Part shown: piece after piece, positions 6,710 to 15,464 of the stretch
Numbering within the stretch: position 1 is the first letter of the stretch
Layout of the letters: the number at the start of each line of letters is the position of its first letter
Origin: an uncultured Armatimonadota bacterium
GTDB lineage: Bacteria; Armatimonadota; Fimbriimonadia; Fimbriimonadales; Fimbriimonadaceae
Reading direction: 5' to 3'
Assembly (NCBI GenBank): GCA_903833215.1
Contig: CAILEM010000124.1
Coordinates: forward strand, 1-64,000
DNA: 64,000 nt
The notes under the pieces: generated by a model
What the model saw: only the letters and a program-made list of their open reading frames with translations
Told to the model about the DNA's origin: nothing
Databases searched by the model: none
Translations under genes and position numbers: made by a program

Positions 6710-8451
6710 CGACTTCCAACGTGATATTCGCCATAGGAACACTGCTCTCGTGGGTCGCATGGGCGGCAGGTGCGCGAGCTGTTTGGGTCCTGCTACACAT
6801 GGCTCTCAACGCTGTGGGCTATGACACTCGCCGTGGAATGACATCACTGCTTTCAGCGGGGGTCACATCGGGTGCTTGCTTCGCAATTACCGCGCTGATT
6901 CCGATGCATGCCCAAACCAAGGCGGCGCCAGGTTTTCGCGCTCCCTTGGTGTGGTTTGTCATGCCGTACACGGCGTGGCTCGGAACCGCATGCTTCGTGA
7001 TGGCTCTGTATCGAATCATTCAGGGCTTGTTGGCGATCACAAGTGAAGAGAGGATTGGCAAGCTCAAGACGAGTGGTTCTTGGGTCCTTGCTTTGCTTGC
7101 TTTTGTTGCCCTGTACAAGGGTGATTCCGGCAGCAAGATCGAGATCATTACCGGTGGTATTTGGCTCACTGCTCCCATTTGCGCAGCGATTCTTTTCTTC
7201 GCCATGGCGGGTATGGCAGCGATGGTGATTGCGGGAAGAGCGTCCACAACTCGTGGATATGCAAAGACGATTATCACCCAGGCCGCATTGCTGGCTGGAT
7301 CGATCGTCTTCGGCCTGCCGTTTGCATTCTTGGTCATCACCAGCTTCAAAGAGGATCGAGATATGTCCTCGCCAAATGGAATCGTGTGGATACCAAAGGT
7401 CCAAGACACCGTCCCATACTTCGACAAGAAGCACCCCATTTACGAAGCTAATTTCCAGGGACAGACGGTTAACGGCACGATCATTCTTACCAATCCAGAT
7501 GGAACCGTGAAGATTGATGTCACGAAGCCATTGGCAATTCGCGGGTCAACGTTCAACGCACAAAAGTCTGCCCTCAAGGAGATTCCTAAAGAAGTGCCCA
7601 TCGTGTCCGGCAAAACGGATGGGGTTGCTTTCGAGGGCAAAATCGTTGAGGAAATGGGCGATGGCCATCGCAGAGTCGCCTTTACCAAGCCAGAGTCCTT
7701 GGTAGGGAAGGAGCAGATCTTTGCGCCCGCAGAAGTGGAACCCGTTCGACATGTTGGGTTGAAGTGGTCCAACTATTCCGAGGCGCTTAGCTTCTTGCCA
7801 CCTGAGACGAAGAGTGGCCTGGTCTATCTGAAGAACACGTTGATCCTCGTCGTCATGTCCGTGATCGGCACGATCTTCAGTTCATCCATCGTGGCCTATG
7901 CCTTCTCCCGAATGCGTTTTCCGGGGCGGGACCCGCTATTCGCCGTTCTGCTTAGCACGATGATGCTGCCTGGTGCGGTCACGCTGTTGCCGCAGTTCTT
8001 GATCTTCCGGCAGCTGAACTGGATTGACTCGCTCTATCCGTTATGGGTACCCGCGTTCTTCGCGAGTGCCTTCAACGTGTTCCTGCTTCGCCAGTTCTTC
8101 AAGGGCATCCCGATGGAGCTTGAAGATGCCGCGAAAATTGACGGTTGTTCCTATCTGAAGACCTTCTGGTCGGTCATGCTGCCGCAGATCAAACCCGCCC
8201 TTGCCGTTATCGCGGTTTGGACTTTCATGGGCGCATGGAATAACTTCATGGGGCCGCTCATTTATGTGAACTCGCCTGAGAACATGCCGCTGAGCTATGC
8301 GCTGCAGTTGTTCCAGGGCGATCGCGGTGGAGAGCCTGGGTTGCTGATGGCGTTCGCAACGATGTGCATGATCCCGGTGCTCGCGGTGTTCTTCTTTGCC
8401 CAGCGCTACTTCATCGAAGGCGTCACCCTCAGCGGGCTTGGCGGTCGATAG
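6706..8451 (+). CDS. MalG-type ABC permease with N-terminal extension and large insert
   Basis: 581 residues, roughly twice the usual MalG length of about 280. Residues 1-190 add about five hydrophobic segments. The canonical permease begins near LAGSIVFGLPFAFLVITSFKE (about 190-215). A hydrophilic insert of about 150 residues (about 216-370) then follows, between TM1 and the second permease TM, where the periplasmic loop lies. The core resumes at LKNTLILVVMSVIG and holds the EAA loop at 473-495 (EDAAKIDGCSYLKTFW). It starts within the stop of the fused binding-protein/permease gene. The insert probably meets the tethered binding domain (inference). Confidence 0.88.
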   Translation: MTTSNVIFAIGTLLSWVAWAAGARAVWVLLHMALNAVGYDTRRGMTSLLSAGVTSGACFAITALIPMHAQTKAAPGFRAPLVWFVMPYTAWLGTACFVMALYRIIQGLLAITSEERIGKLKTSGSWVLALLAFVALYKGDSGSKIEIITGGIWLTAPICAAILFFAMAGMAAMVIAGRASTTRGYAKTIITQAALLAGSIVFGLPFAFLVITSFKEDRDMSSPNGIVWIPKVQDTVPYFDKKHPIYEANFQGQTVNGTIILTNPDGTVKIDVTKPLAIRGSTFNAQKSALKEIPKEVPIVSGKTDGVAFEGKIVEEMGDGHRRVAFTKPESLVGKEQIFAPAEVEPVRHVGLKWSNYSEALSFLPPETKSGLVYLKNTLILVVMSVIGTIFSSSIVAYAFSRMRFPGRDPLFAVLLSTMMLPGAVTLLPQFLIFRQLNWIDSLYPLWVPAFFASAFNVFLLRQFFKGIPMELEDAAKIDGCSYLKTFWSVMLPQIKPALAVIAVWTFMGAWNNFMGPLIYVNSPENMPLSYALQLFQGDRGGEPGLLMAFATMCMIPVLAVFFFAQRYFIEGVTLSGLGGR

Positions 8452-8468
8452 ATTCGACAACGTTTGAT

Positions 8469-9128
8469 CTAGTCAGCAGTTAACCACTGTCTGACTTGGT
8501 CAAGCCGGTGCTTTCCGAACCCTTGCACAGCCAACAGGTCATCCACTCCTCGAAAGGTTCCGTGTTCCGCACGGTAGTCTACGATCCTTTGCGCCAGCGT
8601 CTTGCCGACGCCAGGGAGTGTGCTGAGCTGGGTGGCATCGGCGGAGTTGATGTCGACGATACTGGTTGGCTGCTTGCGCAAGTCTGAACGAATAGAACCG
8701 GTGGGAGTGCTAGGGGCTCCGCTACCTCCTAAACCGCGTCGGGGGACATAGATTTGACTCCCGTCGACGGCTTTTGCAGCAAGGTTCACTTGATCGATAT
8801 TGGCGTCCTCGGTGGGACCGCCCGCTTCCCGAATGGCATCGTAGACTCGCGATCCGGCAGGAATCGCAATCACTCCAGGACGATTGACGGCACCGGCAAC
8901 ATCGATGATGAGTTGGCTTGAGGACCCCGTCTCCCTGTGTCCAGATGCTCTTTCTGCGGGCTTTGATGTTCCATGATCGAATGAAACAGGGGGCTGTTGC
9001 GTTTCGTGAAGCTCAATCGCGGCAGGTCGCCTGAGCTTTTGGGCGGCAACAAATCCGGCACCGGTTAAAATGATCGCCCCTAACGCCACGTAACCGAAGC
9101 GCTCTTTAGGGGATAGGTGCATGAACAT
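8469..9128 (-). CDS. ComEA-like protein: SLBB domain plus helix-hairpin-helix
   Basis: About 219 residues from the chosen ATG at 9128. The longer frame to 9188 would overlap the upstream phosphatase gene by 47 bp, so I reject it. It has one N-terminal TM (FGYVALGAIILTGAGFVAA), a Pro/Ser-rich linker, an SLBB-like domain (IIDVAGAVNRPGVI...VYDAIREAGG), and a C-terminal ComEA-type double helix-hairpin-helix (INSADATQLSTLPGVGKTLA). ComEA proteins bind incoming DNA at the cell surface during transformation. Here it is the last gene of a serC-led minus-strand cluster, with no other competence gene nearby. Confidence 0.85.
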   Translation of the reverse strand: MFMHLSPKERFGYVALGAIILTGAGFVAAQKLRRPAAIELHETQQPPVSFDHGTSKPAERASGHRETGSSSQLIIDVAGAVNRPGVIAIPAGSRVYDAIREAGGPTEDANIDQVNLAAKAVDGSQIYVPRRGLGGSGAPSTPTGSIRSDLRKQPTSIVDINSADATQLSTLPGVGKTLAQRIVDYRAEHGTFRGVDDLLAVQGFGKHRLDQVRQWLTAD

Positions 9129-9141
9129 CGCTGAATGTATT

Positions 9142-10077
9142 TTAGCGGTCGAATGCGGCTCCCGGAAGTCCCTGCTCCAAAAGCGCATGCCGCCAACCCC
9201 TTACGCTCACGCGGCATCCTGGACTGGAAAGTGCAAACAGGCACCGTTCTGCGATGAGAGCACCGATATGTATCGTCTTTTCGCGTCCTGGCTCCATCCC
9301 GATGACGGCGGCTCGTTGGGAATCGGTCATCGGCATTAGCCAACCCACTGCTTTGCTAACCTCTTCATAGTCCAAGTAGGCACCATGCACTCGGTCAGGT
9401 TCCCACGAGGTCATCTTCTCTCGAATGCTTACGAGGTTTGTGCCGGTAGCGCCAAGCAAAATAGCCTCTCCAGCATGTCCGGGAAGGTAGTTGAGCCCTA
9501 GAAGCTCGTCCAGGTCGAAGGACGCTTGAAGGATCGCACCACTGTTTGGCGATTCTCCGGCGAGGATGCCGCTGCGAAGACCAAGTGTCCCGACCGGAAA
9601 GCTGTGTCGGAACGAAACTTCCCAGCCGTGCCCGGTTCGCGAGGCGGTGACGATCTCCGTGCTTTGTCCACCGGGATCAATAATCGATATTCTTGAATAG
9701 GGTTCAAAGATCGGGTCGATGGCTACCGACTGAAAGCCCAATTGAGCTTCATCTTCGCCAGATAGGATGAACGCAGGTGTGTCCTGAGCCGCAGCGCGGG
9801 TCAGAAACTCGGCGCGATTTTCGGCGATACGGACTGCCATGGTGCAAGCGGCTTGAATGGACTCGCATTCCAGGCTCCTTGCCTCGGCAAACATCTTGGC
9901 GAGAGCCTTGAGCGAGGCCGACATCCCCTTTTCGCCGAGCAAACCCGTCGCTTTGGTCCCTTCTCCGAGCGACGTCACTGCCGTCATCTCATGCAGCCGG
10001 TGCCAAGCATGGCCATCGAATTCCTCGACAACAAGGATCAGGGAATTCGAACCAACATCGATGACAGCCTTTCGCAT
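9142..10077 (-). CDS. Ppx/GppA family phosphatase
   Basis: 311 residues, the length of single-domain (short) Ppx/GppA enzymes. It hydrolyses polyphosphate or pppGpp. The actin-like ATPase fold shows the first phosphate loop at residues 7-12 (DVGSNS) and the second as DPGGQSTE, where most members have a D-x-GGGSTE form, so a Gln replaces one Gly. The adenosine-side GATGTN segment is present. Start as given: the ATG lies 8 nt after a TAACTT hexamer. It sits between a membrane protein and the ComEA-like gene in the same orientation. Confidence 0.85.
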   Translation of the reverse strand: MRKAVIDVGSNSLILVVEEFDGHAWHRLHEMTAVTSLGEGTKATGLLGEKGMSASLKALAKMFAEARSLECESIQAACTMAVRIAENRAEFLTRAAAQDTPAFILSGEDEAQLGFQSVAIDPIFEPYSRISIIDPGGQSTEIVTASRTGHGWEVSFRHSFPVGTLGLRSGILAGESPNSGAILQASFDLDELLGLNYLPGHAGEAILLGATGTNLVSIREKMTSWEPDRVHGAYLDYEEVSKAVGWLMPMTDSQRAAVIGMEPGREKTIHIGALIAERCLFALSSPGCRVSVRGWRHALLEQGLPGAAFDR

Positions 10078-10111
10078 TGCAGCCGAAGTTACCTGAAGAT
10101 GGGTGGCGAAT

Positions 10112-10798
10112 CTATTCCCGACCAGCCATGCTCAGTAGGAGGAGCGCCCATGCCGCTTCCACGCATAGGTACAGACAGAACTGCAGATCCTGGGGCATCG
10201 AGTAGATCGCGGAGAGAGCGGGGATCCAGAAGAGCCAGCAGGCGACCATGTTTCCGATGTAGCGCTTGGTGAACGTTCCGTCGTGAACAAGAACCATGGT
10301 TGCTTTCCAGTTGAAGTGGGCATCCTTCCAGAGGAATAGTGCCGAACTGATCGTTATGCTTACGGCAGGGCTGTAAACCAACTGGTCGAAAACCAGCTTT
10401 TTGACCACGATCTCGATGCTGGGACTGTTACCGAGCCAGATACCAAGCGCCCAGTAGAGAATGTTGACAGTGACACCGAGGAAGCCAAACAGGAAGACCT
10501 GGAACCCGAAGTCGGCCCAGTCCATTTTGCGTTTGCCGCGCGAAAAGGCACGCTTGGCAAGCTCCGGCAAAACGGCACCGGCAAAGGCGGTGCTCAGCGC
10601 GGCAAACGGCCAGCCGCCGTTTGCCTTGACCTTTGCAATGCCGGCGGTTGCCTCATGGAAGGGCGGGAACAGATAGTAGCTAAACGCTACCGCGATCGCC
10701 GCGATTTGAATGAGAACGAACGGACGCCAGTGGGTCTTGACCGCGGCCAAGACCGGAGCGACGCCTGCTCTCCAACCCGATGCTGAATCTGAGCTCAC
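10112..10798 (-). CDS. Mpv17/PMP22-like polytopic membrane protein
   Basis: 228 residues from a GTG at 10798 that overlaps the serC stop by 4 bp. The ATG at 10846 would overlap serC by 52 bp. About five to six hydrophobic segments. The C-terminal half shows features of the eukaryotic Mpv17/PMP22 family: KKLVFDQLVYSPA (compare K-x-L-x-DQ-x-x-x-x-P), then W-x-x-W-x-P followed after eight residues by MPQDLQF and a final conserved Trp. This family forms small channels in peroxisomes and mitochondria, and bacterial members are poorly known. The assignment is by eye. Confidence 0.6.
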   Translation of the reverse strand: MSSDSASGWRAGVAPVLAAVKTHWRPFVLIQIAAIAVAFSYYLFPPFHEATAGIAKVKANGGWPFAALSTAFAGAVLPELAKRAFSRGKRKMDWADFGFQVFLFGFLGVTVNILYWALGIWLGNSPSIEIVVKKLVFDQLVYSPAVSITISSALFLWKDAHFNWKATMVLVHDGTFTKRYIGNMVACWLFWIPALSAIYSMPQDLQFCLYLCVEAAWALLLLSMAGRE

Positions 10799-11889
10799 CC
10801 GTTTTTGGCCGCGAACTCTTTCATGAAACTGGCCAAGGCTTGGCAACCTTCAATGGGGAACGCGTTGTAGATGCTGGCCCGAATGCCACCGACCGAACGA
10901 TGCCCCTTCAAGCCATCAAGCTGAATCGCCTCCGCTTGCTTAACGAATGCCGAAGTGAGTTCTTCCGACGGCAGCGTGAACGTGACGTTCATGATCGAGC
11001 GCGACTCGAGTTGAGCATGCCCCTTATAAAAGCCGTTTGATCCGTCGATGGCGTCGTAGATCGTATTCGCCTTCGCGGTATTCCGCTCGTTCGATCCCGC
11101 GACTCCGCCCGTCTTCAACAGGTGTTTGTAGACGAGGCCGCACATGTAGATCGTCCAGCACGGTGGCGTGTTATACATCGAGCTGTTCTTGGCATGCAGC
11201 TTGTAGTCGAGGATTGGATGCTGCTTGGCAGGGCCCAGGGCGAGGAAGTCATCGCGAATAATCACGACGGTTGCGCCCGCCGGTCCCATGTTCTTCTGAG
11301 CACCAGCGTAGATCAGTGCATACTTCGACACATCGACCGCTCGCGAGAGGATGTCGGAAGACATATCGCAGATCAGAGGCGAATCGACGGTCGGATCCGT
11401 TGGAAACTCAACCCCTTGAATCGTCTCATTGCTCGTGAAATGGACGTAGGCGGCACCAGTCGTTAGAGGAATGGAGCTGAAATCGGGAGCGACGTTGTAG
11501 TTTTGAGCCTTCGCGTCGTAGGCAACGTTTGCGGTTCCTACCAGATTGGCTGCTTCCAGGGCCTTTTCACCCCACGCGCCGGTGACAATGTAATCGGCGG
11601 TCTGGCCGGCTCCGAGGAAGTTCAGGGGAATCATGCTGAACTGAAGGCTTGCGCCACCTTGGAGGAACAGGACCTTATAGTTCTCTGGGATCGATAGAAG
11701 AGTTCTGAGGTCGGCCTCGGTCTCCGCGAGAATTTTCTCGAAGGGCTTGGAGCGATGGCTCATTTCCATCACGCTCATGCCAGTGGACTTATAGTTGAGG
11801 AGGTCTTCCTTAGCTTCTTCAAGTACCTCAACCGGCAACGTACATGGTCCGGCAGAGAAGTTAAACACGCGATCATAAGGCTGACTCAT
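10795..11889 (-). CDS. serC: Phosphoserine aminotransferase
   Basis: 364 residues, typical for SerC. It converts 3-phosphohydroxypyruvate and glutamate to phosphoserine in serine synthesis, and acts in pyridoxal phosphate synthesis. Hallmarks are the N-terminal FNFSAGPCTLP, the substrate loop EMSHRSKPF, FLQGGASLQF, and the PLP-binding Lys in YAGAQKNMGPAG. The frame is complete. It heads a cluster with the Mpv17-like gene (4-bp overlap), the phosphatase and the ComEA-like gene. The promoter region is shared with the divergent acetyltransferase at 11984. Confidence 0.97.
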   Translation of the reverse strand: MSQPYDRVFNFSAGPCTLPVEVLEEAKEDLLNYKSTGMSVMEMSHRSKPFEKILAETEADLRTLLSIPENYKVLFLQGGASLQFSMIPLNFLGAGQTADYIVTGAWGEKALEAANLVGTANVAYDAKAQNYNVAPDFSSIPLTTGAAYVHFTSNETIQGVEFPTDPTVDSPLICDMSSDILSRAVDVSKYALIYAGAQKNMGPAGATVVIIRDDFLALGPAKQHPILDYKLHAKNSSMYNTPPCWTIYMCGLVYKHLLKTGGVAGSNERNTAKANTIYDAIDGSNGFYKGHAQLESRSIMNVTFTLPSEELTSAFVKQAEAIQLDGLKGHRSVGGIRASIYNAFPIEGCQALASFMKEFAAKNG

Positions 11890-11950
11890 GATTGGGTTTT
11901 ACCTGTAACCAGGTCTCGCGAACTGCGTTCATTGCCATCCTTGGGGGAAC

Positions 11951-11956
11951 TATAAT
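11951..11956 (+). promoter_or_regulatory. -10 box TATAAT
   Basis: A perfect TATAAT lies 27 bp before the acetyltransferase ATG in the divergent region with serC. No good -35 is found at 17 bp. Confidence 0.45.
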
Positions 11957-11983
11957 GAACTGTCAGGTTGGCGTTGGTTTGAC

Positions 11984-12547
11984 ATGGAAAAACACGGCGT
12001 CTCGTTTTCGACGGCTCGCTTGCTAATACGAACTCCTCAGGCTGGAGATGGGGCGCATTACGCGAAGTACTACAAGGCAAATCGCGAATTTCTGCAACCT
12101 TGGTCGCCTTCCTTCAACGACGACATGTTTTCGCCATTGGAGTGGGAAGACTCGATTCCGATTATTAGGCAGGAGTTTGCCTCTGGTCGAACGGCTCGGT
12201 TTTGCCTTTTTCGCGATGACGAGATGGTTGGCGTCGCCAATGTGACTGCCATCACTAAGAACCCAAGCTACTCTGGGATTCTCGGCTACACGTTATCCCA
12301 CGATGTCCAAGGCAACGGGCTGATGCGCGAAGCTCTCATTCCAATCATAGATTTCGTGTTTACGGAGCGTAATTTGCACCGCCTCAGTGCAAATTACATG
12401 CCTCACAACCAAAGGAGTGGGAAGCTGCTCCGTTCTCTCGGATTCCAAGTCGAAGGTTATGCAAGGGATTACCTGCTCATCGATGGGCAGTGGCAGGATC
12501 ACGTTTTGACATCGTTAAAGAACGAGGATTGGCAGCCTCCGGTTTGA
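11984..12547 (+). CDS. RimJ/RimL-type GNAT N-acetyltransferase
   Basis: 187 residues. It transfers acetyl from acetyl-CoA, in this subfamily typically to protein N-termini such as ribosomal proteins. Features are TARLLIRTPQAGD at the start, EFLQPWSP, and the acetyl-CoA loop near HDVQGNGLMREAL. NLHRLSANYMPHNQRSGKLL and LGFQVEGYARDYLLIDG close the fold, all typical of the RimJ group. No SD is seen. The target is not predictable from sequence. It is followed after 32 bp by tgt and may be co-transcribed. Confidence 0.88.
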   Translation: MEKHGVSFSTARLLIRTPQAGDGAHYAKYYKANREFLQPWSPSFNDDMFSPLEWEDSIPIIRQEFASGRTARFCLFRDDEMVGVANVTAITKNPSYSGILGYTLSHDVQGNGLMREALIPIIDFVFTERNLHRLSANYMPHNQRSGKLLRSLGFQVEGYARDYLLIDGQWQDHVLTSLKNEDWQPPV

Positions 12548-12564
12548 CCTCGGGTGAGAATCGG

Positions 12565-12570
12565 TACCAT
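12565..12570 (+). promoter_or_regulatory. Possible -10 box before tgt
   Basis: TACCAT lies 9 nt before the tgt ATG at 12580, which would give an almost leaderless transcript. No SD precedes the ATG. It supports the start at 12580 rather than the upstream in-frame ATG at 12490 inside the acetyltransferase gene. Confidence 0.35.
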
Positions 12571-12579
12571 GTGGGTTCG

Positions 12580-13680
12580 ATGCCGACGGTTTGGTACGAA
12601 CTCTTAGGGATATGTCCGCACACCGGCGCTCGGCGCGGACGGCTTCATACGCCCCATGGCACGGTTGAAACACCGTTCTTCATGCCGGTTGGCACGCAAG
12701 GCTCAGTCAAGACGGTTGGTTCTGAGGACCTCGAAGGTCTGGGATTTGAGCAGGTGCTGTCAAATACTTATCACCTCTCACTGCGACCGGGATCCAAACT
12801 GATCGAAAAGCTGGGTGGCCTCCATCGCTTCATGTCTTGGAACGGTTCCATCCTCACAGACTCGGGTGGCTACCAGGTGATGAGCCTGTCCGACTCGAGA
12901 ACGATCGACGATAAGGGAGTTCGATTCAAGTCCCACCTTGACGGTTCTGTTCTGTTTTTGACCCCCGAACGTTCGATTGAGATTCAAGGAGAACTTGGTG
13001 TGGACATTAGCATGTCGCTTGATGAATGTCCTCCCTACCCATGTTCCCGCGACGAGGCGGCGAATGCAATGCGGAGAACGCACCTTTGGGCGCCACGCAA
13101 CCTTTCGGCACGACGCGAGGGCCAGGCCGTCTTTGGCATTGTGCAGGGTGGTGTCCATGAGGACCTGCGGACCGAGTCTGCTCAATTCATCTCTTCATTG
13201 CCTTTTGAAGGCATTGCCATTGGAGGAGTGAGCGTGGGCGAACCCTCGGAAATGCAATATCCCGTGGTCGCCCATACGTGCAAACAGTTACCCCCCGACA
13301 AACCCCGATATCTCATGGGAGTTGGGCATCCAAAAGACATCCTTCACGCTGTAGCCTGCGGAATCGACATGTTCGACTGCGTATTACCTACACGTATGGC
13401 CCGACACCACGCGTTGTACACCCTAGATGGTCGAGTGAATGCCCTTGGCAAGCGCTGGCACGACCACGATGGGCCGTTCGATGCACAAAGCGTGTTTCCA
13501 CAGACCGAGCGCTATAGCGCCGCGTATGTCCGCCACCTGTTCAAAGCGGGGGAGCCTTTAGGAGCGAGGCTTGCCACTTTGCACAACCTCGCATTCTATG
13601 CTCGCTTGATGCAAGAGATCCGATCTGCGATCACAGACGGAACTTGGCCCGAACTTGTTCAACGCTACGCCCTCGCATAG
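12580..13680 (+). CDS. tgt: tRNA-guanine transglycosylase lacking zinc cysteines
   Basis: 366 residues from 12580. Exchanges guanine 34 for preQ1 in queuosine tRNAs. Conserved core: HGTVETPFFMPVGTQ, SNTYHLSLRPG, ILTDSGGYQVMSL (active-site Asp), MSLDECPPYP, GGVSVGEP, and the catalytic MFDCVLPTRMARHH. Odd: the CxCxxC zinc motif expected at about residues 302-308 reads AQSVFPQ, with no cysteine in the whole segment, although the flanks (NALGKRW and YSAAYVRHLF...LGARLATLHNLAFYARLM) align well and the fourth ligand His (LHN) remains. It is probably functional but structurally atypical. Confidence 0.93.
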   Translation: MPTVWYELLGICPHTGARRGRLHTPHGTVETPFFMPVGTQGSVKTVGSEDLEGLGFEQVLSNTYHLSLRPGSKLIEKLGGLHRFMSWNGSILTDSGGYQVMSLSDSRTIDDKGVRFKSHLDGSVLFLTPERSIEIQGELGVDISMSLDECPPYPCSRDEAANAMRRTHLWAPRNLSARREGQAVFGIVQGGVHEDLRTESAQFISSLPFEGIAIGGVSVGEPSEMQYPVVAHTCKQLPPDKPRYLMGVGHPKDILHAVACGIDMFDCVLPTRMARHHALYTLDGRVNALGKRWHDHDGPFDAQSVFPQTERYSAAYVRHLFKAGEPLGARLATLHNLAFYARLMQEIRSAITDGTWPELVQRYALA

Positions 13681-13704
13681 CGCCACTCAAGGCTTCTAGC
13701 AGGT

Positions 13705-13710
13705 TACAAT
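13705..13710 (+). promoter_or_regulatory. -10 box placed for a leaderless transcript
   Basis: TACAAT ends 6 nt before the ATG at 13717, so transcription should begin at or next to the start codon. There is no SD. The same spacing recurs elsewhere in the window. Confidence 0.5.
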
Positions 13711-13716
13711 AGGTTC

Positions 13717-15408
13717 ATGCCGGTTGGCCGCTTTGTCCTGTGTCTGCATTCGCACATGCCGTATGTTTTGAGTCACGGGAAGTCTCCCCACGGCACCGAC
13801 TGGATCAACGAATCCACTGCAGAGTGCTACTTGCCGCTGCTTCACACGTTGGATCGGTTGCTCAACGAGGGAATCCGCCCACGGTGGACGGTTAACATCA
13901 CCCCCATCCTTGCCGAGCAGCTTGAAGACCCAGCGTTCAAGGACGAATTCGAGCACTATTGCCAGTCAAAAATTGACAGCGCCATCGAAGATCAACATAA
14001 ATTCGAGCGTGAAGGTCCCCTGTGGATGCAAGGGTTGGGCCTTATGTGGCAACGCACATACACGCGGGCACTGGTTCAGTTCAAACACCAATGGGGGCGA
14101 TCCATCGTCGATGCCTTCAAGTACTTCCAAGACCAGGGCTCCATCGAAATCATCACGAGCGGAGCCACACATGGTTACCAACCGCTGATGGGCACCGACG
14201 AGTCGTGCCGAGCCCAAGTCAAGTTAGGGGTTCAGACTTACGAGAAGTATTTCGGCAAGAAACCCAAAGGATTCTGGTTACCGGAATGCGCCTACCGACC
14301 TCGGTACGATTGGAAGTCACCTGCGGAGCCGAACTCGATCGCTTGGCCAAGGGCAGGCACGGAAGAAATTCTCAAGGAATCTGGCATCGAGTATTTCTTC
14401 GTCGATTCCCATATGATCAGGGGTGGCCAGCCGCTTGGCACCTACGCCGCCAACTTCCCGCAGCTTGCAGAGATGTTCGCGAGAAGTGCAAAGTACTTCA
14501 CCCCGCCTGTCGAGTTTCGAAGTGAATATGAGCACTACCTGCTTCCCAATGGGGTCACCGTTTTTGCTCGCGACCCAGAAACAACGGTGAAGGTCTGGTC
14601 GGGTGACTCGGGCTATCCGGGCGATCCTAATTACCTTGAATTCCACAAACAACTCTATCCGGGGCGGCTTCGCTACTGGAAGATTTCGATGGACAAGGCT
14701 GATCTCGGCAAAAAAGAGCCTTACGATCCGTATGCCGCATTCGAGCGGATTCATGGTCATGCCGAAGACATGCTTCGGACGATGAAGAATGTGCTCGCCA
14801 ACTATCGAGGTCAGGCAGATCGAGAGGGGACGTTGGTCGCGATGTACGACACCGAACTGTTCGGTCACTGGTGGTTTGAGGGACCCGAATTCCTTTATGA
14901 GCTGGCCCGCTTGATTCATGCCGATGGCGATATCGAGATGGTGAGCGGTTCAGATGTGTTGGCCAACGATCCTGCGACCCACATGATTACCCTTCCCGAA
15001 GGGTGCTGGGGCGAAGGCGGCTATCACTACATTTGGATCAACGACGAAAACCACTGGACCTGGAAGAAGCTCTATGCGATTGAGCGAAAACTCCGTCAAA
15101 TGGCTCAAGCCTATGCCGGTGGGCCCGCAGAAGAGCTGGTCACTCAAGCCGCTCGTGAAATGTTGCTGGCCGAGAGTAGCGACTGGCAATTCCTTATCTC
15201 TACCTTCTCAGCGAAAGATTACGCGGAAGTTCGATTCAACGACCACATTGATCGATTTGAGAAGTTAGCTGAGATTGCGGATCGAGTACAGACGGGCAGC
15301 GCGATGTCGGCCGATGAGAAGGCATTCCTGAAAGAGTGTCAGCTCAAGGATGCTCCGTTCCAATCTCTTGACCTTTCGCTATGGAAGACCGAGCCAGCAA
15401 CGGTCTAG
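13717..15408 (+). CDS. GH57 1,4-alpha-glucan branching enzyme
   Basis: 563 residues, with the DUF1957 architecture of GH57 branching enzymes. It introduces alpha-1,6 branches in glycogen. FVLCLHSHMPYV opens the (beta/alpha)7 barrel. The nucleophile is E190 in FWLPECAYRPRYDW and the acid/base is D378 in MYDTELFGHWWFEGPEF. The helical C-terminal part has the expected WGEGGYHYIWIN and a subsequent bundle. Cytoplasmic, with no signal peptide. The gene stands alone, with no other glycogen gene nearby. GH57 alpha-amylases are more distant, and the ELFGHWW context favours the branching enzyme. Confidence 0.93.
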   Translation: MPVGRFVLCLHSHMPYVLSHGKSPHGTDWINESTAECYLPLLHTLDRLLNEGIRPRWTVNITPILAEQLEDPAFKDEFEHYCQSKIDSAIEDQHKFEREGPLWMQGLGLMWQRTYTRALVQFKHQWGRSIVDAFKYFQDQGSIEIITSGATHGYQPLMGTDESCRAQVKLGVQTYEKYFGKKPKGFWLPECAYRPRYDWKSPAEPNSIAWPRAGTEEILKESGIEYFFVDSHMIRGGQPLGTYAANFPQLAEMFARSAKYFTPPVEFRSEYEHYLLPNGVTVFARDPETTVKVWSGDSGYPGDPNYLEFHKQLYPGRLRYWKISMDKADLGKKEPYDPYAAFERIHGHAEDMLRTMKNVLANYRGQADREGTLVAMYDTELFGHWWFEGPEFLYELARLIHADGDIEMVSGSDVLANDPATHMITLPEGCWGEGGYHYIWINDENHWTWKKLYAIERKLRQMAQAYAGGPAEELVTQAAREMLLAESSDWQFLISTFSAKDYAEVRFNDHIDRFEKLAEIADRVQTGSAMSADEKAFLKECQLKDAPFQSLDLSLWKTEPATV

Positions 15409-15417
15409 TCACCGACT

Positions 15418-15451
15418 GAGCGTTGATCGAACTTTTCATCGATTGACGCTC
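15418..15451 (+). terminator. Imperfect hairpin after the branching enzyme gene
   Basis: gagcgttgatcga and tcgattgacgctc form an imperfect stem around an acttttca loop, 10 bp after the stop. There is no terminal U-tract, so terminator function is uncertain. It may also cover the promoter of the next gene. Confidence 0.35.
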
Positions 15452-15464
15452 GCCAAGTACACTA

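Noticed and set aside
4274-8451. A missing MalK-type ATPase as evidence that the importer is broken
   Set aside because: Many bacteria share one ATPase among several sugar importers, and both permease EAA loops are intact, so absence from the window is not evidence of decay.
12490-12580. Upstream in-frame start for tgt inside the acetyltransferase gene
   Set aside because: It adds 30 residues with no Tgt similarity and overlaps the acetyltransferase by 58 bp.
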